Positions 1-10,275 of a DNA stretch of 46,794 nucleotides are shown piece by piece. The notes beneath the pieces are model-generated. The model saw only the letters and a list, made by a program, of their open reading frames with translations. It had not been told where the DNA came from and made no database searches. The position numbers were made by a program, and so were the translations under genes. Source of the stretch: Pseudolabrys sp. Root1462. GTDB taxonomy: Bacteria; Pseudomonadota; Alphaproteobacteria; Rhizobiales; Xanthobacteraceae. Positions within the stretch are counted from its first letter, which is position 1. Every line of letters begins with the position of its first letter. The DNA lies in contig NZ_LMFS01000001.1 of the NCBI RefSeq assembly GCF_001426945.1, positions 3,403,643 to 3,450,436 of the forward strand, given 5' to 3'.

Positions 1-197
1 CGACCGGCCTGTCGACCGGATCGCATGTGCACTACGAAATCCGCGTCAACGGCCGCTTCGTCGATCCAATGCGCATCAAACTGCCGCGCGGCCGCGAACT
101 CGGCGGCCCGATGATGGCAAGCTTCGAGCAGGAGCGCGATCGCATCGACGGTATCATGGCGCGTAAGCCTTCGCGCGTCGCCTCGAGCGCGAAGTAA
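1..197 (+). CDS. M23-family metallopeptidase, C-terminal end (partial)
   Basis: Only the last 65 codons of this gene lie in the window, read from base 3 to a TAA at 195-197. The peptide begins TGLSTGSHVHYEIRVNGRFV. The GSHVHYEI stretch holds the HxH zinc ligand motif that closes the catalytic core of LytM/M23 peptidoglycan endopeptidases, and the following VDPMRIKLPRGR is the usual tail after that core. Such proteins cut peptide cross-links in the cell wall or, when degenerate, activate amidases. The rest of the gene, including any signal peptide, coiled coil and the first zinc ligands, is upstream, so whether it is catalytic cannot be judged. Confidence 0.85.
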   Translation, partial: TGLSTGSHVHYEIRVNGRFVDPMRIKLPRGRELGGPMMASFEQERDRIDGIMARKPSRVASSAK

Positions 198-252
198 GCC
201 GATCACGCAGAGCGCAATCGACGAATCGCGTCGTTCATGCTTTGTACAAGTA

Positions 253-2343
253 ATGAACATCGCGACTCCGATCGCCGCCGCGCAGACCGACTATCTCGGT
301 CAACTCAATCCCGAGCAGCGCCGCGCGGTTGAGCACGGCGGTGCCGATCTCGCCGACGCCCCGCCGCTGCTGATCATTGCCGGCGCTGGTTCCGGCAAGA
401 CCAATACGCTAGCGCACCGTGTCGCCCACCTGATCGTCAGCGGCGCCGACCCGCGGCGCATCCTGCTGCTGACCTTTTCGCGTCGCGCTGCCGCCGAGAT
501 GCAGCGCCGCGTCGAGCGCATCACCGCACGCGTCATGGGCTCGCAAGGCGGCACTATGGCCGGTGCGATGTCATGGTCAGGAACCTTCCACGCCGTCGGT
601 GCGCGGCTGCTGCGTAACCACGCGCACGACATTGGCCTCGATCCGGCGTTCACCATCCACGATCGCGAGGACTCCGCCGATCTGATGAACCTGGTCCGGC
701 ACGAGCTCGGTTTCTCGAAGACGCAGAAACGTTTCCCGATGAAGGGAACCTGTCTGTCGATCTATTCGCGCGCCGTGAACGCCACTGCGCCGCTCGACGA
801 GACACTCGGGCAGTTCTTCCCCTGGTGCGCCGAATGGGAAGGCCAACTGCGGACGCTGTTCGCCGGCTATGTCGAGGCCAAGCAGAAGCAGAACGTGCTC
901 GATTACGACGATCTGTTGCTCTATTGGGCTCAGATCATGAGTGAAGGCGCGCTCGCCGCCGAGATCGCCTCGCGTTTCGATCATGTCATGGTCGACGAAT
1001 ATCAGGACACCAACCGGCTGCAGGCCTCCATCCTGCTCGGCCTCAAGCCGAACGGCCGCGGGCTTACAGTGGTCGGCGATGATGCGCAGTCGATTTATTC
1101 GTTCCGCGCCGCGACAGTGCGGAATATCCTGGATTTTCCGGGCCATTTCTCGCCGCGTGCCGAGGTGGTGACGCTGGAGCGCAATTATCGTTCGACGCAG
1201 GCGATCCTCGCCGCCGCCAACGCCGTCATCGAATTGGCGAGCGAACGCTTTACGAAGAATTTGTGGTCCGATCGTCCTTCCGCCGACAAACCGGCGGTCG
1301 TCAATGTCGCCGACGACGTCGCACAGGCGAGCTACGTGGTCGACCGCATCCTGAACAATCGCGAGGCCGGCATCTCGCTCAAATCACAAGCCGTACTGTT
1401 CCGTACATCGAGCCACAGCGCCGGGCTGGAAGTCGAGCTGACGCGGCGCAACATTCCGTTCGTCAAGTTCGGCGGTCTCAAGTTTCTCGAAGCCTCGCAC
1501 ATCAAGGACGTCCTGGCGGTGCTGCGCTTCGTGCAAAATCCGCGCGACCGCGTCGCCGGTTTCCGCGTCGCGCAGCTTCTGCCCGGCATTGGCCCCGGCA
1601 CCGCCGGCAAGTTGCTCGACCGTATGGCCGCGAGCGGCGATCCGATGCGCGCGCTGTCCGAGTTTAAGCCCCCAGCGGCGGCGAGCGAATGCTGGCAGGA
1701 ATTCGACGACACGCTCGGCTTCTTGGCGCGCAACGCTGTCGGCTGGCCCGACGACATCGACTCGGTCGTGCGCTGGTATGCGCCGCACATGGAGCGCATT
1801 CACGAAGACGCTCCGGCGCGCGCCGCCGACCTGCAACAGCTGGCGCAAATCGCCGCGACTTATCCGAGCCGCGAGCGCTTCCTCACCGAGCTGACACTCG
1901 ATCCGCCCGACGCGACCAGCGATCAATCCGGCCCGCCGTTCCTGGATGAGGACTATCTGATCCTGTCGACGATCCACTCCGCCAAGGGCCAAGAGTGGAA
2001 TTCGGTGTATCTGCTCAACACCGTAGATGGCTGCCTGCCCTCGGACCTGTCGACCGGCTCGACGCCGGAAATCGAAGAGGAACGACGGCTGCTTTACGTG
2101 GCGATGACGCGCGCCCGCGATCAACTGCATCTGATGGTACCGCAACGCTTCTTCACGCACGGTCAGCATTCAAGCGGCGACCGCCACGTCTACGCACAGC
2201 GCACGCGCTTCATCCCGAATGCGATGCTGAAGCATTTCGACAAGCGCTCATGGCCGACGCCGGGCACGGCAAAGCCTCCGGGCGCGCAGAAGCAACGTGC
2301 CCCGATCGACATCGGGGCCCGGATGCGGGGCATGTGGAAGTGA
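253..2343 (+). CDS. UvrD/REP-type ATP-dependent DNA helicase
   Basis: A 696-residue superfamily 1A 3'-to-5' DNA helicase. Visible motifs in order: Walker A AGAGSGKT (about residues 43-50), Walker B VDEYQDTN (about 246), motif III GDDAQSIYSFRAA (about 274), LERNYRST (motif IV), TIHSAKGQEWN (motif V, about 570) and YVAMTRARDQL (motif VI). Family members unwind DNA in nucleotide excision or mismatch repair, or restart stalled forks. The protein is about the length of UvrD/PcrA/Rep. The C-terminus is basic and proline-rich after the motifs. The ATG at 253 lies 55 bases after the M23 gene, with no clear Shine-Dalgarno. It could be a UvrD paralogue rather than UvrD itself, because Hyphomicrobiales often carry several; I therefore give no symbol. 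Confidence 0.93.
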   Translation: MNIATPIAAAQTDYLGQLNPEQRRAVEHGGADLADAPPLLIIAGAGSGKTNTLAHRVAHLIVSGADPRRILLLTFSRRAAAEMQRRVERITARVMGSQGGTMAGAMSWSGTFHAVGARLLRNHAHDIGLDPAFTIHDREDSADLMNLVRHELGFSKTQKRFPMKGTCLSIYSRAVNATAPLDETLGQFFPWCAEWEGQLRTLFAGYVEAKQKQNVLDYDDLLLYWAQIMSEGALAAEIASRFDHVMVDEYQDTNRLQASILLGLKPNGRGLTVVGDDAQSIYSFRAATVRNILDFPGHFSPRAEVVTLERNYRSTQAILAAANAVIELASERFTKNLWSDRPSADKPAVVNVADDVAQASYVVDRILNNREAGISLKSQAVLFRTSSHSAGLEVELTRRNIPFVKFGGLKFLEASHIKDVLAVLRFVQNPRDRVAGFRVAQLLPGIGPGTAGKLLDRMAASGDPMRALSEFKPPAAASECWQEFDDTLGFLARNAVGWPDDIDSVVRWYAPHMERIHEDAPARAADLQQLAQIAATYPSRERFLTELTLDPPDATSDQSGPPFLDEDYLILSTIHSAKGQEWNSVYLLNTVDGCLPSDLSTGSTPEIEEERRLLYVAMTRARDQLHLMVPQRFFTHGQHSSGDRHVYAQRTRFIPNAMLKHFDKRSWPTPGTAKPPGAQKQRAPIDIGARMRGMWK

Positions 2344-2352
2344 TCCTCTGTT

Positions 2353-2450
2353 ATTCCGGACGCGGCCGTTAACGCCGCGAGCCCGGAATGCATATTCAGG
2401 TTCAGAGGTTATGGGTTCCGGGTTCGCCGCCAGAAGCAGCGCCCCGGAAC
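2353..2450. repeat. Pair of palindromic REP-like intergenic elements
   Basis: The 115-base gap between the convergent helicase and clpB genes holds two hairpin-forming palindromes. The first (2353-2389) has arms ATTCCGG and CCGGAAT, with inner arms CGCGGC and GCCGCG around a short loop. The second (2415-2450) has arms GTTCCGGG and CCCGGAAC. The shared core TTCCGG...CCGGAA and the extragenic, convergent position resemble the short dispersed palindromes common between genes in Bradyrhizobium relatives. They may also end transcription from both sides, although neither has a T-run. Their status as a genome-wide repeat is inferred from resemblance, not seen in this window. Confidence 0.5.
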
Positions 2451-2458
2451 GACAGTAA

Positions 2459-5056
<2,598 letters not shown>

Positions 5057-5128
5057 CGTTTTGAACTCCCTTCGGCCCTTACGAGGCACCGGTCGAATTC
5101 AGGCCCCTTGGAGGCAGCCTGTTGCTCC

Positions 5129-5158
5129 TTATGTGGGAACCACTTTGCCGGTTGGAAG
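5129..5158 (-). promoter_or_regulatory. Candidate RpoH (sigma-32) promoter for clpB
   Basis: Read on the minus strand, CTTCCAA (5158-5152) is followed after 14 bases by CCCACATAA (5137-5129). This resembles the sigma-32 pattern CTTGAA, 13-15 bases, CCCCATNT, with two mismatches in the -35. It lies about 75 bases before the clpB start, where a heat-shock promoter would be expected. The match is by eye and the -35 is imperfect. Confidence 0.45.
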
Positions 5159-5214
5159 GGCCGGCCGGCTTGATATAGGTCAGGATCAACGCCCTCTCGC
5201 CCTGCGCGGTTTCC

Positions 5215-5994
5215 ATGACAAATCCGGCCACGATCGACGCTATCTACCGTTACCCGGTTAAGGGCCTTTCGCCGCAGAAACTGCCCAAGGTGACCCTGTC
5301 CGCCGGGCTGACCCTGCCGGCCGACCGGCTCTACGCCATCGAGAACGGCCCGACCGGATTCGACCCGGCCGCCCCGGCCTATTTCCCCAAGCAACGCTTC
5401 CTGATGCTGATGCGGAACGAGCGGCTGGCGGGGCTCAAGACCGAGTACGATGAGGTTACCCATACCCTGACCATCGGTCATGAAGGCCGCGAGGCGGTGC
5501 GCGCCGACCTGCGCACCAAGGAGGGGCGGCTGGCGGTCGAGGCCTTCTTCCGCAAATTCATGCCGGCGGAACTCAGCGGACCGCCCAAGGTGCTGTCCGG
5601 TGAATATGCCCCCGGCGCGCCGCACAGCTTCTCCGACGTGGCCAAGAAGGTGGTGTCGATCATCAACCTCGCCTCCGTCGCCGCGCTCGAAGGCGCCGTC
5701 GGCCAGCCGGTCGATCCGCTGCGCTTCCGCGCCAATCTCTATGTCCGCGGCTGGCCGGCCTGGCATGAGTTCGACCAGCTCGACCGCGAAATCCATGTCG
5801 GCGGCAAGGTCCGGCTCAAGGTGGTCAAGCGCATCGTCCGCTGCGCCGCCACCAATGTCGATCCGGTCACGGCCGCGCGCGACCTCAATATCCCGAAGAC
5901 GCTGATGCAGACCTTCAATCACATGGACTGCGGCATCTATGCCGAAGTCATCGAAGGCGGCGACATCGCAGCCGGAAACACCGTCACGGCATAG
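5215..5994 (+). CDS. MOSC domain-containing protein
   Basis: A 259-residue soluble protein with an N-terminal MOSC beta-barrel region (IYRYPVKGLSPQ near the start) followed by the MOSC core (about 120-250), ending near NHMDCGIYAEV. MOSC proteins, related to the molybdenum cofactor sulfurase C-terminus, bind molybdenum cofactor or carry sulfur for metal-sulfur cluster assembly. A cysteine in the core (VRCAATNVDP) sits in a region conserved in the family. It has no molybdenum-cofactor neighbours here, so the substrate is unknown. The gene is divergent from clpB, and its last 11 bases overlap the end of the TetR gene on the other strand. Confidence 0.88.
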   Translation: MTNPATIDAIYRYPVKGLSPQKLPKVTLSAGLTLPADRLYAIENGPTGFDPAAPAYFPKQRFLMLMRNERLAGLKTEYDEVTHTLTIGHEGREAVRADLRTKEGRLAVEAFFRKFMPAELSGPPKVLSGEYAPGAPHSFSDVAKKVVSIINLASVAALEGAVGQPVDPLRFRANLYVRGWPAWHEFDQLDREIHVGGKVRLKVVKRIVRCAATNVDPVTAARDLNIPKTLMQTFNHMDCGIYAEVIEGGDIAAGNTVTA

Positions 5995-6568
5995 GCTTAT
6001 AGCGCAGGCCGTCCATCACCAGACGGAGCACCCGGCCCGAGCGCTCCTCCCACTCGCCGTCGTTCACGAAGGCCCAGGTGGACGCGCCGACCGCCAACAA
6101 CACATCCTCCGAACCGACGTCACTGCGAATGGCGCCGCTCTTGGCCGCCGCATCGAGCAGGAGCGTCACTGCCCCCGTCAAACGGTCGCGCGAATAGGCC
6201 GAGGTGTCCGCTCCCGCTTCGAAGATCGAGCGCATGGCCTCCTTGAGCCCGCGCTTGGCGGCGATAAGCGCCGTGTAGCGCGTCAGCCATTCCTCCAGCG
6301 CCTGGTCCGCCGGCATTTTGTCCAGCAGCGCCGGCGCGGCGTCGGCCAGCCGCTCGACCTCGTGCCGGTAAAGTGCCTCGACCAGAGCCTCGCGCGTCGG
6401 GAAGTGCCGGTAGAGCGTGCCGATGCCGACGCCAGCCTGCTCCGCCACGGCTGACAGCGTCACCTCCTTCTTGGAAGACGTGAACATCTTCAATGCGGTC
6501 GCCAGCAGACGCTCGCGGTTTCGCTGGGCGTCGGCGCGGGCTGCGCGCGATTTGACGGATTTGGACAA
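5984..6568 (-). CDS. TetR/AcrR-family transcriptional regulator
   Basis: A 194-residue repressor with an N-terminal helix-turn-helix (about residues 15-60; LSAVAEQAGVGIGTLYRHF is the classic TetR recognition region) and an all-helical ligand domain behind it. The open frame extends to 7516, but the extension is antisense to the dehydrogenase gene. The chosen start is a TTG at 6568 (MSKSVKSRAARADAQ) preceded by AGAGG at 5-base spacing; no in-frame ATG lies nearby. It is divergent from the short-chain dehydrogenase at 6665. The two palindromes between them suggest that it represses both itself and that enzyme. Its 3' end overlaps the MOSC gene by 11 bases. Confidence 0.93.
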   Translation of the reverse strand: MSKSVKSRAARADAQRNRERLLATALKMFTSSKKEVTLSAVAEQAGVGIGTLYRHFPTREALVEALYRHEVERLADAAPALLDKMPADQALEEWLTRYTALIAAKRGLKEAMRSIFEAGADTSAYSRDRLTGAVTLLLDAAAKSGAIRSDVGSEDVLLAVGASTWAFVNDGEWEERSGRVLRLVMDGLRYKPMP

Positions 6569-6586
6569 GCTGACCTCTTGCAAAAC

Positions 6587-6629
6587 GGAGGGGCCTCCGT
6601 ATATGGCATTCAGAAGCGGAGGCCCCTCC
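6587..6629. promoter_or_regulatory. Paired palindromic operators between tetR-type and SDR genes
   Basis: Two 12-base near-palindromes, GGAGGGGCCTCC (6587-6598) and GGAGGCCCCTCC (6618-6629), are exact reverse complements of each other. Their centres are 31 bases apart, close to three helical turns, so they lie on the same DNA face. The first extends to ACGGAGG-GG-CCTCCGT. The second sits just upstream of a TTATAT (6637-6642) that could be the -10 of the dehydrogenase promoter. The first lies just downstream of CATATA on the minus strand, a possible -10 for the regulator. Divergent TetR genes usually bind such sites; binding here is inferred. Confidence 0.7.
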
Positions 6630-6664
6630 ACTTCGCTTATATATCGTTGCGAAGGACAAAATCC

Positions 6665-7654
6665 ATGCCCGGCTCCATGACAAAGACATTCGGCGCTCAA
6701 TCGACCACCGACGAAGTGCTCGAGGGTATCGACCTCTCCGGCAAGCGCATCCTGGTGACCGGCGTCTCGGCCGGCCTTGGCGTCGAGACGGCGCGCGTGC
6801 TCGCCGCCCATGGCGCGCAGGTGGTGGGCGCGGCCCGCAATTTCGACAAAGCGCGGGCGGCAACCGAGATCGTCCGCACGCAAGCCGCCAACGGCGGCAG
6901 CCTCGAACTGGTCGAACTCGACCTGGCGTCGCTCAAAAGCGTGCGCGCCTGTGCCGACGCGCTCGTCTCCGCCGGCAAGCCCTTCGATATCGTCATCGCC
7001 AATGCCGGCGTGATGGCCACGCCCAAGGGACAAACCGACGACGGCTTCGAGACCCAGTTCGGCACCAACCATCTGGGCCACTTCGTGCTGGTCAACCGCA
7101 TCGCCAGGCTGATGAAGCCGGGCTCGCGCCTCGTCGTTCTGTCGTCGGCGGGACACCGCTATGCCGACGTCGATCTCGACGATCCGAATTTCGAACGCAC
7201 GCCTTACGGCGAAATCGTCGCCTATGGCCGCTCCAAGACCGCCAACGTGCTGTTCGCGGTCGAGTTCGATCGGCGGCACAAAGCGGATGGTATTCGCGCA
7301 ACCGCCGTGCATCCGGGCGGCATCCAGACCGAGCTTGGCCGGTATATGACGCCCGCGGTAACCCAGTCGCTGATCGACGCCGTCAACGCCAACAGGCCGG
7401 CCGGCGCAGCGGCCTACGCCTACAAGACCGTTGCTCAAGGCGCCGCGACCACGGTGTGGGCGGGCTGCGTCGCACCGGCTGAACTTGTCGGAGGACGTTA
7501 TTGCGAAGACTCCCACGTGGCCGAGCCGGTCCCGGACTCGGACCAGCGCAGCGGCGGGATCCGCAGCTATGCCCTCGATCCGGAGCGCGCCAAGGCGCTT
7601 TGGGCCAAGAGCGAGGAGATGGTGGGCGAGCGTTTCGTCAGCGCGAAACGGTAA
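6665..7654 (+). CDS. Short-chain dehydrogenase/reductase (SDR)
   Basis: A 329-residue NAD(P)-dependent oxidoreductase of the classical SDR fold, closest in appearance to the retinol dehydrogenase/WWOX/protochlorophyllide reductase-like group. Visible are the nucleotide motif TGVSAGLG (about 32-39), NAGVM (about 112) and the catalytic YGRSK (about 186). The open frame begins at 6578, but the upstream part covers the operator region. ATG 6665 has GAAGGA 8 bases before it and is preferred, with ATG 6677 an alternative. The last 17 bases overlap the end of the CHAP gene. The substrate cannot be read from the sequence; control by the neighbouring TetR repressor suggests induction by the substrate or a related small molecule. 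Confidence 0.93.
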   Translation: MPGSMTKTFGAQSTTDEVLEGIDLSGKRILVTGVSAGLGVETARVLAAHGAQVVGAARNFDKARAATEIVRTQAANGGSLELVELDLASLKSVRACADALVSAGKPFDIVIANAGVMATPKGQTDDGFETQFGTNHLGHFVLVNRIARLMKPGSRLVVLSSAGHRYADVDLDDPNFERTPYGEIVAYGRSKTANVLFAVEFDRRHKADGIRATAVHPGGIQTELGRYMTPAVTQSLIDAVNANRPAGAAAYAYKTVAQGAATTVWAGCVAPAELVGGRYCEDSHVAEPVPDSDQRSGGIRSYALDPERAKALWAKSEEMVGERFVSAKR

Positions 7655-8594
7655 TCGCGCCGTTCGACGCCACGCGGCCCGGCGCGCGCTGCTCGACGCG
7701 CAGTTCGCGCTGCGGCGCCGGCGCGAGCTGCGGCTGCACCACCGGCATCCGCGAGACCTTCGGCGCCGCCGCCTGCGCCTGTGCCGCAGGCCCCGGTACG
7801 CGTTCCTTCAAGCCAAGGAATTCAGCGAGCGCAGGGTCGAGCGGCAAATCGCGACGCGCTGTCGATGGCGGCACCGGGCGCGGCTCGGGGCCCGTGCCGC
7901 GCGGTCGGCCCTTGGCGTTGTATTCGGACTCGATCACCGCGAGCAGTTCGCCGATCGGCGAATCCAGCTCCTGATTATGACCGCGTTGCGGCGTATTGCG
8001 CTCGGCCACCTGCGTGGTGGCGCGGCGATCTGTCGGCATCACATAAGCGATGACGCGGGAGCGCGGATAGATCGCCTCGCCGACCTTGCGGCCGTGATTG
8101 CCGGAAATAATGATCGGATTGCCGTTCGCATCGATGCCGGAGACGACGCCCACATGGCCGCCGTTCTTGCCGCGCGTAAGCACGGCAATGGCGCCGACGC
8201 GCGGCTCGCTGACGCGGCGGCCGTATTGCGCGAAAGAGCGCGCCGCATCGGAATTGGTGCCGGCATAGCCGGCCTTGGCCAGAACCATGTTCATGAAAGT
8301 CGCGCACCACAGCCGGGAGCGATCGGTCGGGTTGGTGCCCATGTATTTGCGGGCCTCGCGCACCAAGGTCGGCCAGCCCATGGTCGGCGCCTTCGGTGGC
8401 GCCGCGAGCGCGGTGCTGCGCAGGCGTTCCGCGTTGTTGTGTCGCTGCGCACGATGAGCGAGCGCCTTGTTTTTTATTGGCGTCGCGGCGGCCGCTTTCG
8501 GCTTCGGCGCCGGCAGCGGTTGACTGAGTGCCGGCTCACAGAACGCCAGAAACGCGGCGCCGCCGAGGGCGATCATCGTCCGCATGGTACGCAT
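7638..8594 (-). CDS. Secreted CHAP/TIGR02594-type cell wall hydrolase
   Basis: A 318-residue exported protein. A signal peptide (MRTMRTMIALGGAAFLAFC, then ALSQ) is followed by a basic A/P/K-rich linker. An NlpC/P60-CHAP-like domain of the TIGR02594 type follows, with catalytic cysteine in RLWCATFMN (about residue 94) and histidine in NGGHVGVVSG (about 146). The C-terminal third is rich in P, A and R and looks disordered. Such enzymes cleave peptidoglycan amide bonds. ATG 8594 is chosen because GGGGA lies 6 bases upstream; 8600 and the upstream part of the frame to 8663 are less likely. It stands alone, convergent with the dehydrogenase gene. Confidence 0.85.
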   Translation of the reverse strand: MRTMRTMIALGGAAFLAFCEPALSQPLPAPKPKAAAATPIKNKALAHRAQRHNNAERLRSTALAAPPKAPTMGWPTLVREARKYMGTNPTDRSRLWCATFMNMVLAKAGYAGTNSDAARSFAQYGRRVSEPRVGAIAVLTRGKNGGHVGVVSGIDANGNPIIISGNHGRKVGEAIYPRSRVIAYVMPTDRRATTQVAERNTPQRGHNQELDSPIGELLAVIESEYNAKGRPRGTGPEPRPVPPSTARRDLPLDPALAEFLGLKERVPGPAAQAQAAAPKVSRMPVVQPQLAPAPQRELRVEQRAPGRVASNGAITVSR

Positions 8595-8764
8595 GGACAT
8601 TCCCCGATTTCCCAAATGTTCTTGCGCACGGCGCAATGCGCCGGCGACCACTGGAGATAGCACGGAGAATTTTCGGCAAATGATCCGATTGAATTAACGG
8701 TGAAGTGGTTTACGCGGACCGCATTTAACCATCGGCGCTAACCACGCTCGTTGTTTATTCCGTC

Positions 8765-9199
8765 TCAGAGCTCCTGGGCGAGCCCAATGAGCAGCCCTTC
8801 CGGGCCACGGATGTAGCAGAGCCGGTAGGCGTCCCCGTACTGGACAACCTCGCCCACGAGCTGCGCGCCGCGCTTGCGGAGCCTGTCCAGCGTGTCATCG
8901 ACGTCGTCAACGGCAAACATAACGCGGAGGTAGCCGAGAGCGTTGACCGGCGCGTTGCGATGATCCGCGGCGACGGCCGGCCTGATGAAGCGGGAGAGTT
9001 CGAGCCGGCTGTTGCCGTCCGGCGTGCGCATCATGGCGATTTCGACATGCTGGTCGCCCAGCCCCGTGACGCGCCCGGCCCATTCGCCTTCGATCCTGGC
9101 CCGCCCCTCGAGTTCGAGGCCGAGTTCGCCGAAGAAATCGATCGCCGCGCCGAGGTCTTCCACGACGATGCCGACATTATCCATGCGCTTGAGCGCCAT
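8765..9199 (-). CDS. VOC-family (glyoxalase/bleomycin resistance-like) protein
   Basis: A 144-residue single-domain VOC protein with the paired beta-alpha-beta-beta-beta pattern: MDNVGIVVEDLGAAIDFF at the start and YIRGPEGLLIGLAQEL at the end. Histidine and glutamate residues (for example HVEIAMMR and the closing G-P-E-G) could bind a metal, as in glyoxalase I or dioxygenases, but the reaction cannot be assigned. An in-frame extension goes to 9292; the ATG at 9199 has GGAG 8 bases upstream and opens directly onto the domain. It is divergent from the chorismate mutase gene and has no clear partner nearby. Confidence 0.88.
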   Translation of the reverse strand: MALKRMDNVGIVVEDLGAAIDFFGELGLELEGRARIEGEWAGRVTGLGDQHVEIAMMRTPDGNSRLELSRFIRPAVAADHRNAPVNALGYLRVMFAVDDVDDTLDRLRKRGAQLVGEVVQYGDAYRLCYIRGPEGLLIGLAQEL

Positions 9200-9370
9200 G
9201 CTTCCAACTCCAATGGTGTCGGTCAAACCTAAGACGCGCCGCCGGGCCCCACAACGGCCGCCCTTTCCCGCGACAACCGCCCCGGAACCCACCCTCCGCG
9301 CCGATTGGGATCATCTTCTCAATCCCCTACCCGACGTTTTCTTTGCCTTCACCGCCGGTCTTTCCTATCA

Positions 9371-10225
9371 ATGGCCACCATGACGACGCCGCCCAAAGCT
9401 CCCGACCTCACCGAACTCCGCAAGGACATCGATCGGATCGATGAGTCCGTGCACAAGCTCCTGATGGAGCGCGGCGACATCATCGACCGGCTGATCGAGG
9501 TCAAGAAGAGCCAGGAAACCGGCTCGGCGTTCCGGCCGATGCGCGAGGCGCAGATGATGCGCCGCCTGGTCGAGCGCCACAAAGGCATCCTGCCGCTCGA
9601 CACCGTCGAGAGCATCTGGCGCGTCATCATCGCCACCTTCACCTATGTGCAGCAGCCGTTCTCGGCGCATGCCGACTTCTCGGCCGGCGACGCCCAGATG
9701 CGCGATTCCGCGCGCTTCCATTTCGGCTTCACCGTGCCACTGGTCCCGCATATGGGCGCCGCCGGCGTGGTCGCCGCGGTGTCGGAATCCAAGGGCGATC
9801 TCGGCCTCGTGCCGGTCATCTCCTCGGTCAGCGCCGGGGCCTGGTGGAACGCGCTCGAATTCGACGCCGCGCCGAAGATCATCGCCCGCCTGCCCTTCGT
9901 CGAGCGCCACGACCACCCGGCCGCCCTGCCGGTCTTCGTCATCTCGCGGGTGGCGGACGACGCCCGCGCCACCGAGGTCGAGGTGTGGAGCGTCCGCGTC
10001 TCCGGCTGGAGCGCCAAGGCGGCCCAGACGCTGACGACCTTGGCCGAGTTTCTGGCGGTGCCGGACCGCGCCTTCGACGGCGCCGCGCTGCTGGTCACGC
10101 TGCCGCATGGCCAGAACATCCACGATATCGCACAGGCGCTGGGCAAAGCCGGCGCCACGGTCCGTTCGATGGCTCTCGTCGGCAGCCACGCAACCCGCTA
10201 TACGGTTGCCGCCGACAAGGCCTGA
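9371..10225 (+). CDS. Chorismate mutase (AroQ class) with extra C-terminal domain
   Basis: A 284-residue protein. Residues about 10-95 form an AroQ helical chorismate mutase ([20 protein letters not shown], then a conserved K and R pattern), which converts chorismate to prephenate. Residues about 105-284 are a separate domain with alpha/beta features ([15 protein letters not shown]-like segments). It looks like a degenerate prephenate dehydratase or periplasmic-binding fold, but I see no TRF catalytic motif. It leads a compact set with hisC and tyrC, consistent with tyrosine and phenylalanine synthesis. The start is ATG 9371 or 9380; no strong Shine-Dalgarno precedes either, and the frame begins at 9305. 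Confidence 0.88.
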   Translation: MATMTTPPKAPDLTELRKDIDRIDESVHKLLMERGDIIDRLIEVKKSQETGSAFRPMREAQMMRRLVERHKGILPLDTVESIWRVIIATFTYVQQPFSAHADFSAGDAQMRDSARFHFGFTVPLVPHMGAAGVVAAVSESKGDLGLVPVISSVSAGAWWNALEFDAAPKIIARLPFVERHDHPAALPVFVISRVADDARATEVEVWSVRVSGWSAKAAQTLTTLAEFLAVPDRAFDGAALLVTLPHGQNIHDIAQALGKAGATVRSMALVGSHATRYTVAADKA

Positions 10226-10275
10226 GCCGAACCCGGCCCCGGTCCCTCGGCTCCTACTCCAGCAATGGCTTGAAC

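Noticed and set aside
2344-2458. Insertion-sequence remnant in the helicase-clpB gap
   Set aside because: Only palindromes are seen, with no transposase fragment or target duplication.
5984-6568. Frameshift or truncation of the TetR gene because it lacks an ATG
   Set aside because: A TTG start with AGAGG upstream gives a complete 194-residue protein of normal architecture.
6569-7516. N-terminal extension of the TetR gene by 316 codons
   Set aside because: The extension is antisense to the dehydrogenase; a TTG start with a good Shine-Dalgarno at 6568 gives a normal-length regulator.
8728-8748. Possible CtrA site (TTTAACCATC...GCTAACC)
   Set aside because: The TTAA half-sites are two bases off the CtrA spacing, so the match fails.
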